Assembly (NCBI RefSeq): GCF_024519155.1
Contig: NZ_JANIFJ010000009.1
Span: forward strand, 62,001 to 126,000
Source: Mangrovibrevibacter kandeliae
Lineage (GTDB): Bacteria > Pseudomonadota > Alphaproteobacteria > Rhizobiales > Rhizobiaceae
Reading direction: 5' to 3'
Length of the DNA: 64,000 bases
The position numbers and the translations under genes are program-made. Each line of letters begins with the position of its first letter. Position 1 is the first letter of the stretch. The notes beneath the pieces were generated by a model. The model saw only the letters and a list, made by a program, of their open reading frames with translations. It was not told the origin of the DNA and did not search any database. This document shows positions 39,601-45,882 of this stretch, piece by piece.

Positions 39601-40139
39601 GACCGGGCCTCGCAGAACGAGGGGAGCGCTTGCCCGTCCGCACGACCGCCGCCCCGGACGCCGAAGGCGGTGACCCGCCGAGCGAGATCAGCGGGTCCGG
39701 GCAGGAAGGACCGAGTTATTTCCGCAAGAACAGCCTGGACGAGATGACGGTCGGGCGCACGGAAAAGCCACGCCATGCCGGCCCGCTGCCACAGAAGCCG
39801 GACCACGCCTCGGCCAAGGGAGCGGCCGCCACGTCGAGCACGCCTCCTCGCAGCGAGCCTCAAGCTCCGCAGGGTGGACCTCAAGCCCCCAAGGGTGAGG
39901 CTCGGGCCCCTCAGGGTGAGCCTGTCGAACCCCACGGGACCGGCACGGGCACGACGTCCGACGCTGCGTCTTCTCCCCCGCGGGGAGAAGGTCCCGGAAG
40001 GGGGATGAGGGGGACCGGGGACGACGGCGACGACGCCCGCCCGGTGCGGCGCGAGCGCATCGGCCTCGGCTCCTACGAGGATCCGTCCGACGCCAAGCGC
40101 AAGCGCCGGCCGACCAAGACGGGACGGCCGGGGCGGTAG
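36624..40139 (+). CDS. uvrB: Excinuclease ABC subunit B with long terminal extensions
   Basis: UvrB is the damage-verifying helicase of nucleotide excision repair. From the ATG at 36624 the protein is 1171 residues, versus about 670 for E. coli. The core runs from about residue 204 ([15 protein letters not shown]) to about 870: Walker A GVTGSGKT at 241-248, the damage-gripping hairpin [16 protein letters not shown]-type [20 protein letters not shown], helicase [11 protein letters not shown] and a UvrC-contacting UVR motif ([20 protein letters not shown]). The N-terminal 200 residues and the C-terminal 300 are low-complexity. The tail holds two related motifs, [15 protein letters not shown] and [15 protein letters not shown], and encodes inserted intergenic-type repeats. 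A start further upstream (36531) is possible. Confidence 0.95.
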   Translation: MAPRTPSRRSPLTDYQDASERLDGRRVAPEAETPPDGFGEAPQAPFQGAPYSGSIAGWADEIAQAAEVKAERVADAGDGPSTPASRVSARDGRLGADTESDPAPRRPAAGKAKAAKDKAEKPGKTARGTSMGGSASPKQRAAAGLNPVAGLDVSLEDAQSLPEGAVTATVQALADLISSGNPLHKNGELWIPHRPARPEKSEGGVPFRIASDYTPRGDQPTAIADLVSGISDDDQTQVLLGVTGSGKTFTVANVIEQTQRPALILAPNKTLAAQLYGEFKNFFPDNAVEYFVSYYDYYQPEAYVPRSDTYIEKESSINEQIDRMRHAATRALLERDDVIIVASVSCIYGIGSVETYTAMTFQMTVGDRLDQRQLLADLVAQQYKRRDMDFTRGSFRVRGDTIELFPAHLEDRAWRISLFGDEIESITEFDPLTGKKTDDLKSVKIYANSHYVTPRPTLNQAVKSIKEELKWRLQELEKAGRLLEAQRLEQRTRYDIEMIEATGACNGIENYSRYLTGRQPGHPPPTLFEYLPDNALVFIDESHVTVPQIGAMYRGDFRRKATLAEYGFRLPSCMDNRPLRFEEWNAMRPQTVAVSATPGPWEMEQANGVFAEQVIRPTGLTDPPVEIRPAKTQVDDLLGEIRETTAAGYRVLATVLTKRMAEDLTEYLHEQGIRVRYMHSDIDTLERIEIIRDLRLGAFDVLVGINLLREGLDIPECGLVAILDADKEGFLRSETSLIQTIGRAARNVDGRVLLYADQVTGSMERAIAETNRRREKQEAYNAEHGITPASVKAKIADILDSYYEKDHVRVDVKSIAGDSGALVGNNLKAHLEHLEKQMRDAAADLDFETAARLRDEIKKLQAKELEYGADALAAEADAEGPATGRSAGARGGSNQGRAGARGKAGRGASDGGNARFSALGEPLKPRGADGGDAGRGAPRLGRPDNGNAASAGDDRAGSSYFAKPSLDDMGPGTDTAVPARKSAAPSTHPEVPGPGLAERGERLPVRTTAAPDAEGGDPPSEISGSGQEGPSYFRKNSLDEMTVGRTEKPRHAGPLPQKPDHASAKGAAATSSTPPRSEPQAPQGGPQAPKGEARAPQGEPVEPHGTGTGTTSDAASSPPRGEGPGRGMRGTGDDGDDARPVRRERIGLGSYEDPSDAKRKRRPTKTGRPGR
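39583..39627 (+). repeat. Intergenic-type repeat fragment inside uvrB
   Basis: The stretch starting CTCATCCTGAGGTGCCCGG reads like the dispersed TCATCCTGAGGTGC repeats common between genes in alphaproteobacteria, here translated as [15 protein letters not shown] within the UvrB tail. Assignment to a repeat family is from memory; no second copy lies in this window. Confidence 0.55.
39855..39935 (+). repeat. CCTCAAG/GGGTGAG repeat array inside uvrB
   Basis: Short imperfect repeats of the type CCTCAAGC(T/C)CC(G/C)(C/A)AGGGTG recur three to four times and end in GGGTGAGCCTGTCGAACCC, which resembles the CCTGAGCTTGTCGAAGG intergenic repeats. They encode the repetitive peptide [20 protein letters not shown] in the UvrB tail. 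Confidence 0.55.
39969..40012 (+). repeat. CTTCTCCCC/GGGGAGAAGG palindromic element inside uvrB
   Basis: A 9-bp perfect inverted repeat, CTTCTCCCC (39970-39978) and GGGGAGAAG (39982-39990), is followed by GTCCCGGAAGGGGGATGAGG. This matches the ubiquitous intergenic CTTCTCCCCGCGGGGAGAAGG element of Hyphomicrobiales. Here it is in frame and translated as [17 protein letters not shown]. Confidence 0.7.
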
Positions 40140-40460
40140 GTGCGGCGCGTCGCGCTCTTCGCCTTCGGCGTCGCCGTCGTCATCGGCGTGGGCACCGCCT
40201 GCTTCTTCGGCATCATGATGCTCCAGCACAATCCGCAGGGCGAGTTCTGCGCCTATGGAGACAGCGCGCCGCCGGACGCATGCACGCTGAAGCCTCGCTT
40301 CTACCTCTCCGTCGCCTGGTTCTTTCTTCTGGGCATGGCGGCAAGCTTTCTTCCTGTTACCCTGCTCCTGGCCAGCATCGGTCGTCTCATCCGGCGGGCG
40401 AAGCGACGCAAGAGGCGAATGACCCAGGAAATCGAGCCATCGTCACCGCCGGGGCGGTAA
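40140..40460 (+). CDS. Small two-helix membrane protein
   Basis: The 106-residue product starts at a GTG directly abutting the uvrB stop. It has two hydrophobic helices (ALFAFGVAVVIGVGTACFFG near residues 5-24 and LSVAWFFLLGMAASFLPVTL near 55-75), two cysteines in the connecting loop and a basic C-terminus. No family is recognised. Abutment suggests co-transcription with uvrB, perhaps by translational reinitiation; a function in repair is not implied. Confidence 0.6.
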   Translation: MRRVALFAFGVAVVIGVGTACFFGIMMLQHNPQGEFCAYGDSAPPDACTLKPRFYLSVAWFFLLGMAASFLPVTLLLASIGRLIRRAKRRKRRMTQEIEPSSPPGR

Positions 40461-40498
40461 GCCGCCCTACGTCCGCCGCGCCTTAGGCACGCCCGCCC

Positions 40499-40877
40499 TC
40501 AGCTCAGCTTTGGCTGGCCGTTGGAGGCGGAAAGGCCGCCATCCACCGGCAGGTTCACGCCGGTGACGAAATGCGCATCCTCGCTGGCGAGAAACAGGAT
40601 CGCGCCGGTGATGTCCTCCGGCTGGGCGCCGCGCCCCATCGGGACGCGCTCCTCGAAGGCCTTCACCAGCTCCGGCTGGTCCTGCATGCCGGCGGTGAAG
40701 GGCGTATAAACCAGCGTCGGGTTCACCGCGTTCACGCGCACCCCCGCCTCCGCCTCGTCCAGCGCCAGCGCGCGGGTGAAGTGGGTCACCGCGCCCTTGG
40801 CCGCGCAATAGAAGCTGTGGTTCCAGTCGCCGCCGAAGCCGGAGACCGACGAGGTGTTGACGATGCGGCCCGCTCTC
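40499..40877 (-). pseudogene. 5'-truncated short-chain dehydrogenase/reductase
   Basis: The minus-strand sequence encodes the C-terminal half of a classical SDR: RIVNTSSVSGFGGDWNHSFY, with catalytic Ser and the Tyr-x3-Lys motif YCAAK, then VRVNAVNPTLVYTPF and the ending VTGVNLPVDGGLSAS. The N-terminal Rossmann half (about 125 residues, with TGxxxGxG) is missing. Homology begins abruptly at about 40877; the frame continues to 40984 with residues unlike SDRs. The break faces the AT-rich defence-type gene, so a rearrangement there probably destroyed it. Confidence 0.8.
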
Positions 40878-43470
40878 AAGGTCGAGGATCCATGCCTCTC
40901 CCGTTCCACCGCCGCTCCAGTGCCGGACGCGCGTCCCGCCCGCGTCGGATCGTGCCGCCCGCAGACCTCCACCGCCTCTGTCACGCCACCGCAGCGGCAT
41001 GAATCCCGGTGCTGCGCACGAGGATCACGACGCGTTGAGGGATCGCCCCTCCCAAAAAGCCTCCTAAACGCCCTTCATGAAGCGCCGCAAGAGACGCTGA
41101 CTCTAAGCCGAAGCACGCAACGCCAACGCATCTAGCAGAGGCTATCCGAACATATCCGCGGATTAGTCAGCCTTTATCTTATCCAGAATGGCAGCCATTC
41201 CTGCCGGTTTGTGACCGGCTGCAGCCATCCGAGATGCGATCTGATTCCGAAACGCTTCATAGTTCGTTGGAACCCCCTCCACACTAACAAATTGCTTAAG
41301 TATCTCACGCCCCGGCAGCTTAGAAAGCCATGATCCATTCCCGAAACTCGCCTCTATATCCTTCTTAAACTCTTCCTCCTTCTGACGCAGATTGGACTCC
41401 GTCAGGCTGTCGGATAGTGATGCGCTCACCTTATCGAAAGATCGCTCCAGAGCCTGCCGCAATTCGAACGGGACGTTATCGGAAGAAGGATCAAACTTGA
41501 GATTTATTGATCCGACAAGTTTATCATTAGCGTACTCCTGCAACTGCTTACGTATAATGGCTGGCACAACGTTACGTGCTGCGGACGCTAATTTCGCATG
41601 AGCTTGGTCAGGCGTTATAGCCTCTCCCAGCGTGAATGAATTCACTGTTTCAGCTACAAAGCCGGGATGTAGGAGATAATTTTCAATATGATAGACATCC
41701 CACTGAAATTCTGTCACCCCATCCGCATTTGCAATTTCCTTATCGCTATCCCTGTCAACTACAGCATAAAACTTAGTTGGAAGATCGCCCTTCGAATGTG
41801 CCCGCCTTAGAACTTCATGGAGCGCCCTGACCTTAGATTTATTAGAACCAGAAATAAGATTAATGCCTCTGACCTCCTCAGAGAAGAGAATGCTAGCCAA
41901 CGTTTTATCGAAATCCGAGTCGCCGCCACCTTCAAATATAACGCCTTTACCGCCAGGCCTATACGCGGCAAGATCCCCTACCAAGTCTGCAAGAACAAGA
42001 TCCAAATCTTTAGTGGCAAGTGAACGTAGCTGCGACGTGCCTTTCGCTTCAGCACCACAGGGCAACATGTGGAAAACGTTGAAGCCAGGCTTACCTACGG
42101 CCTCTCTGATCAACGCGTCCGAATGGGTTACCAGCCATAACTGATTCTCTAGCGCTTCGCCCAAATGAGTACGATAAAACTCAGGCAAACCACGAATAAG
42201 GCGCGGATTAAGATGAAGCTCAGGCTCATCTAAAAGTATTATGGAGTCTTTCGGAGCCGAGCTTCTAATCCTTAGATACCCATAAAGAATCTCTTTTTCG
42301 CCCGAGCTAAGCTCATCCAAATCGTGTTCGGTTCCGTTTTGAGTACGGACGGGAAAAGCCAGGCTTCCGTCTGTCGTCGGCCTTGGCCCAAGGAATTCCT
42401 TGTCAGGGAAAAATGCTGTGAACAACTCCTTCAGCGTATTAGATAACGAGTACTGATCATCATCCGATATTGGTCCGGCTTTCTCAGCCAATATCTCCTT
42501 AACATAATTACCGGCCATCTCGCTCTTAACATTATTGTATTTCGCCTTATAATTATACAAGGAACTTTGACTTCTATTCTGATCTATTTGATCGAGACTT
42601 AAGTTTGTACCTTGGACATTTTCTCGGCCGTAGTGACGCTGCGCACCATGAAAATCTATGACCCCCAGCTCTCGCGGGCGGTAGTTTGTGAAGACTACTG
42701 AAATCAACTGAGATCGGGAAATTTCGACATCGCCGTGCGGATTTATTGTGACTTTAGCAACTATCTTCTCTGTAGAAAGATCGCTAAATAGCTCCGGAAG
42801 CATATAAGCAACTTTCTCGTTTACCTCCGGCTGTCGATCTCTGAATTGCGATGCGAACATCGCCTTATGGTATCCGCCGTATTGAAAGGCCTCCGGAAGA
42901 ACCGACTGCCATACCGTCTCTTCTAACAGTAGAGGAGCATTATTACTGATAAATTTCTTCTCTCTGTCCCTAAGCTGAAATTCAGCTTTTATTACAACAG
43001 GGTAGAGAGAGTCATTAAACAACCCCCGGAGGTACTTCGAACCACCATGTAGCTGGATCTGAAATTCATTGAAAAAATGTTGCCACTCATTTTGTTGATA
43101 GCCGCCGTAAACGCTCTTAAGTAGCCTTATAGCATCAAATATACATGATTTTCCTGATCCGTTCTGTCCGGCGATAATGATTGTGTCGCCTAGATTGCCT
43201 GTCTCAAGAAAATGGATTCCGCGGAAGTTAGAGATTGAAATTGATGATATTCTCAAAGGCGCGCCCCCTTAGATTTTCCATGACCATATAACTCTGGCGC
43301 TGGACTATCGAATTCTCGATTGGCAGGAATTTTCAGAACATAGAGGACTCAGAAAGGAGAGGTCGGAGCCAGAAAGCCACGAATCGGTATTATAGCCCTA
43401 ACTACAGACATCGTCATAGACGTGGTGGATATCGTGCTGTTGCGTAATCTAGGATGAGAAACTGGCGCTC
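40878..43470. mobile_element. Atypical-composition island carrying an ATPase-TOPRIM gene
   Basis: The DNA from about 41040 to 43450 is far richer in A and T than the flanks (codons such as AAT, ATA, TTA and AGA are common in the gene at 41163-43256 and rare elsewhere). It is bounded by a truncated SDR on the left and a repeat field on the right. No integrase, transposase or tRNA attachment site is seen, so the transfer mechanism is unknown. Borders are approximate: an 11-base GGATCCATGCC at 40886-40896 recurs in the repeats at 44074-44084 and in the second copy. Confidence 0.7.
41163..43256 (-). CDS. Fused ABC-type ATPase and TOPRIM/DUF4435-like nuclease (OLD/PARIS-like)
   Basis: The 697-residue protein has an N-terminal SMC/RecF-like (AAA_15/AAA_21) ATPase: IANF-type opening ISISNFRGIHFLETG, Walker A GQNGSGKS at 30-37, ABC signature LSSGE at 316-320, Walker B IILLDEPE at 339-346 and H-loop His378. 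From about residue 435 comes a TOPRIM/DUF4435-like part: Glu442 in VIFEGGGDSDF, DRD at 501-503 (AVVDRDSD) and HIENYLL at 523-529. This resembles OLD-family nucleases and a single-chain version of the PARIS AriA+AriB defence pair. The predicted start is TTG with AAGGGGG upstream. AT-rich and solitary; an anti-phage role is inference. Confidence 0.85.
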   Translation of the reverse strand: MRISSISISNFRGIHFLETGNLGDTIIIAGQNGSGKSCIFDAIRLLKSVYGGYQQNEWQHFFNEFQIQLHGGSKYLRGLFNDSLYPVVIKAEFQLRDREKKFISNNAPLLLEETVWQSVLPEAFQYGGYHKAMFASQFRDRQPEVNEKVAYMLPELFSDLSTEKIVAKVTINPHGDVEISRSQLISVVFTNYRPRELGVIDFHGAQRHYGRENVQGTNLSLDQIDQNRSQSSLYNYKAKYNNVKSEMAGNYVKEILAEKAGPISDDDQYSLSNTLKELFTAFFPDKEFLGPRPTTDGSLAFPVRTQNGTEHDLDELSSGEKEILYGYLRIRSSAPKDSIILLDEPELHLNPRLIRGLPEFYRTHLGEALENQLWLVTHSDALIREAVGKPGFNVFHMLPCGAEAKGTSQLRSLATKDLDLVLADLVGDLAAYRPGGKGVIFEGGGDSDFDKTLASILFSEEVRGINLISGSNKSKVRALHEVLRRAHSKGDLPTKFYAVVDRDSDKEIANADGVTEFQWDVYHIENYLLHPGFVAETVNSFTLGEAITPDQAHAKLASAARNVVPAIIRKQLQEYANDKLVGSINLKFDPSSDNVPFELRQALERSFDKVSASLSDSLTESNLRQKEEEFKKDIEASFGNGSWLSKLPGREILKQFVSVEGVPTNYEAFRNQIASRMAAAGHKPAGMAAILDKIKAD

Positions 43471-43800
43471 CACGCTTTGTCTGCAAGACTTTATCCCCGC
43501 CCGCTCCGGCCGCCCCATACTCCCCTCACCGCCGGCCTGCGAAGGGCACGATTGATCACCGGGATCATTCGGGGGTCGGCGGGCGGTGGCCGTGTGGCGC
43601 TCCGTCCGGAGGAGCGGCGCGCGGTCGGGACGGACCAGGCCTGCCCTCCGTTCTGCGGGGAGGGCGGACAACGTTGCAACGCCGGCTTCGGAGGTCGTTC
43701 TCCTCCCGGCGGCGATCCGAAGCCCGGGCCGCAAGGCCCGCGGCGAAGGCCGGGTGAAGCGCGGGACACGAGACCTCGCGCGCGTCTTGGAAAACGCCGC

Positions 43801-43863
43801 GCGGAACGCCGGAGGCGGACCGAACATAAAACAATATCGGAGGGTCTGCCTCCGGCGTTCCGC
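43801..43863. repeat. 21-bp inverted repeat with AT-rich loop
   Basis: Arms 43801-43821 and 43843-43863 are reverse complements at 20 of 21 positions (GCGGAACGCCGGAGGCGGACC type), separated by about 21 bases of AT-rich DNA (GAACATAAAACAATATCGGA). It could be a bidirectional terminator-like structure or the ends of a degraded short element. Confidence 0.8.
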
Positions 43864-43890
43864 CGCCCGTCACTCGGGCGGCCCCCCGGG

Positions 43891-43988
43891 GCCCCGCCAG
43901 CGAGCCGTCAGGCGACGCTTAAGGGCGGGGCAGAGAACCGCCCCGCCAGCGAGCCGCAAGGCGAAGCCTAAGGGCGGGGCAGAAAACC
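43891..43988. repeat. Two tandem 49-bp direct repeats
   Basis: Copies at 43891-43939 and 43940-43988 differ at only a few positions; each begins GCCCCGCCAGCGAGCCG and ends GGGCGGGGCAGARAACC. Within each copy GCCCCGCC and GGGCGGGGC form an inverted pair, so each can fold as a hairpin. Confidence 0.85.
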
Positions 43989-43997
43989 ACACCTCGG

Positions 43998-44450
43998 CTC
44001 ATCGAGCGCGAGAGCGCCCCGTTGTGTCCGACCGGCGGAAACCCTCCGGTCTCGTCATCCCGGCCTCGAGCCGGGATCCATGCCAAGCCGGCGGAGCCCG
44101 AAGTCGGGCGACTGTTGCTCCTACGAGTGCGTCCGCCACCGATGCGGCCGTCCGAACCGCTGAGGCGGGGATCCCGGCTCACGGCCGGGATGACGAAGGA
44201 TCTGGACGGCAGGAGAACATCACAACCCGGCTCGACGAGCGCGAGATCGCCCCGTTGTGTCTGACCGGCGGAAACCTCCCGACTCGTCATCCCGGCCTTG
44301 AGCCGGGATCCATGCCAAGCCGGCGGAGCCCGAAGTCGGTCGACTGTCACCCCTACGAGTGCGTCCGATGCGGCCGTCCGAACCGCTGAGGCGTGGATCC
44401 CGGCTCACGGTCGGGATGACGACGGATCTGGACGGCAGGAGAACATCACA
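43998..44450. repeat. Tandem duplication of about 230 bp carrying MITE-like elements
   Basis: Two consecutive units, offset by about 226-233 bases (for example GCCCCGTTGTGT at about 44016 and 44249), and the start of a third (44451 onward, ACCCGGCTCGACGAGCGCGA) are present. Each full unit contains one element with 27-base terminal inverted repeats: copy 1 at 44053-44195 (arms 44053-44079 and 44169-44195), copy 2 at 44285-44421 (arms 44285-44311 and 44395-44421). The arms start CGTCATCCCGGCC and end GGGATGACG. They resemble common non-autonomous palindromic repeats of Hyphomicrobiales; no protein is encoded. Confidence 0.85.
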
Positions 44451-44534
44451 ACCCGGCTCGACGAGCGCGAGAGCGCCGACGCATGTCCGCACGGACGCGA
44501 CGCGTCCCGCCTCGGCAGCCCGACCTCGAGCCCC

Positions 44535-45089
44535 TCACAGGCCCAGCTGACGCGCGCGCCGGTCGCCCTCGTCGGTGTGCGCCATCACGAATTCGATGCC
44601 GTGACGCGCGGTGATGGCCTGAAGGATGGTCAGGAGCTGTCTCGGCCCCTGCCCGTCCAGCGGCGGAAGGACGATCTTCTGCCTGCGGCCGTCCCTTGTG
44701 AAGGCGACGAGCGCGCTGAGGGCGGGGCCATACCGGCCGTATAGCATCGGCGGCTGGAGGATCAGCACCCGCACGTCGGTCCATTCGACAAAGGTCGCCG
44801 ACCAGAGGTCGGACTGCGCCATCCCCGTCGGACCGATGCCGATCGACGCGTTGATCCGCGGGTCGCGTTCCATCAGATGGAGCGGGAGCAGAACGAGCGG
44901 AACCAGGACGCCAACCCAGAAGGCCGCGCGCGCATAGCGGGCGATCTCGCCGCCATCGACCAGCCCGGCGACGCAGACGAGGCCCGCCAGAGCCGCGGTG
45001 AAGCCGATGATCCGGGGCATCGAAAGCACGTTCGCCCGGCGGATCACGGCCTCGTTCTTCTCGACGTCGAACCGGGCTTGCGTCTGCAT
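44535..45089 (-). CDS. Membrane protein with two N-terminal helices
   Basis: The 184-residue protein has two hydrophobic segments (ALAGLVCVAGLVDGG near 33-48 and FWVGVLVPLVLLPLHLM near 57-73) and a soluble C-terminal part (VEWTDVRVLILQPPMLYGRY, FTRDGRRQKIVLPPLDGQGP) with a bacterial PH-like look. Function is unknown. It is the first gene to the right of the repeat field and has normal high-GC codon use, so it belongs to the core side of the junction. Confidence 0.68.
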   Translation of the reverse strand: MQTQARFDVEKNEAVIRRANVLSMPRIIGFTAALAGLVCVAGLVDGGEIARYARAAFWVGVLVPLVLLPLHLMERDPRINASIGIGPTGMAQSDLWSATFVEWTDVRVLILQPPMLYGRYGPALSALVAFTRDGRRQKIVLPPLDGQGPRQLLTILQAITARHGIEFVMAHTDEGDRRARQLGL

Positions 45090-45176
45090 CGACCGACTCT
45101 GTCTCGCTGTCTGGAGACGGTCGAGATCTCATCCCGTGGAAGCGCGAGGATGACGGCTGCGACCGGGCAGCGCCCC

Positions 45177-45509
45177 CTACTCCGGCGCCTGGCCCGGCAC
45201 GAGGCCGCAGGAGGGCGTCGAGGCTTCGACACTCGGCGTCGCGCCGGCCATCAGCGGCGCGCCGGAGGGCACCCCGTCGGCATCGCCGAGGCCGAACAGG
45301 AACGGGATGCCCTGGTTGTCGGGCCGGCGCACCACCGTGCCGTCGGCGAGCTGCACCGGCCGGGCGCGGGCGGCCTCGCGCGGCGACAGGATCACCTGGC
45401 CCTCGCGCGTCGAGCTGTTCTGGCCGCCGCAACGTCCGGCAAGCGCCGCGGAGGGCGCGAGGCTGGCGGCGGCGAGCGCGACGAGAGCGAGGGTGGCGGG
45501 GCGGAACAT
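45177..45509 (-). CDS. Small exported protein
   Basis: The 110-residue product has a clear signal peptide (MFRPATLALVALAAASLAPS, cleavage near ALAG at residue 24). The mature part begins RCGGQNSSTREGQ and includes ARPVQLADGTVVRRPDNQGI, with two cysteines that may form a disulfide. No family is recognised. The open frame continues 27 codons upstream of the ATG at 45509, but that lead is non-hydrophobic and unlikely. Confidence 0.65.
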   Translation of the reverse strand: MFRPATLALVALAAASLAPSAALAGRCGGQNSSTREGQVILSPREAARARPVQLADGTVVRRPDNQGIPFLFGLGDADGVPSGAPLMAGATPSVEASTPSCGLVPGQAPE

Positions 45510-45620
45510 GGCGGTCTCCTCGAAGGGCTTGCGAGGAGAACGGCCGCCGGCTCCCGCGGTTGCAGCACGCGCCCGGCCGCTCGCCTCCACGGCGGCAGGA
45601 GCGGTTCGTCCCGCCCGGGC

Positions 45621-45752
45621 CTATTGCGGCAGCGCCGGGTTGTTCTGCATCTCGGCCTGGGCACCCCACGGGTCGTTCGGGCGGATCGGCTTGTTGATCT
45701 CGGCGCAGCCGGCAAGGACGGCGAGGAGCGTGAGGGCGGCGGTGAATTTCAT
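45621..45752 (-). CDS. Very small lipoprotein
   Basis: The 43-residue product MKFTAALTLLAVLAGCAEIN... has a textbook lipobox (LAGC, Cys16) and a short mature peptide ending in AEMQNNPALPQ. It would be anchored to a membrane after lipidation. The ribosome site is weak. Small alphaproteobacterial lipoproteins of this kind are common and mostly uncharacterised. Confidence 0.6.
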   Translation of the reverse strand: MKFTAALTLLAVLAGCAEINKPIRPNDPWGAQAEMQNNPALPQ

Positions 45753-45882
45753 CGGCAGGAGGTCCTGAGCGGTGGGGCACGGCTGCAACGGCTGCAGCGG
45801 GCGCCATGGGAGCGGCACCCTGCCCCGCCGGCCCGGCCGGATCAAGGCGGTCGCATCGACGTCGCGTTCGGGCGTCGCCCGC

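Larger units (their letters stand above)
43257..44534. other. Gene-free region dominated by repeats
   Basis: No coding region is supported over these 1278 bases. The first 210 bases are AT-richer and hold the presumed promoter of the ATPase gene. From about 43480 the sequence is GC-rich and built largely of inverted and direct repeats, listed separately. Open frames across it are artefacts of base composition. Confidence 0.6.

Noticed and set aside
36534-40229. A minus-strand open frame of over 1200 codons opposite uvrB
   Set aside because: Same composition effect as over carB; no domain or ribosome site supports it.
41163-43256. Two-gene defence system (separate ATPase and nuclease)
   Set aside because: There is a single uninterrupted reading frame, and neither flank holds a second AT-rich gene, so any system is one protein.
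44010-44390. Short proteins predicted across the repeat units
   Set aside because: Frames are repetitive, lack ribosome sites and derive from the inverted repeats; they are composition artefacts.
43891-44450. Tandem repeats that might be a CRISPR array
   Set aside because: Units are 49 and about 230 bases, contiguous without unique spacers, and there is no cas gene.
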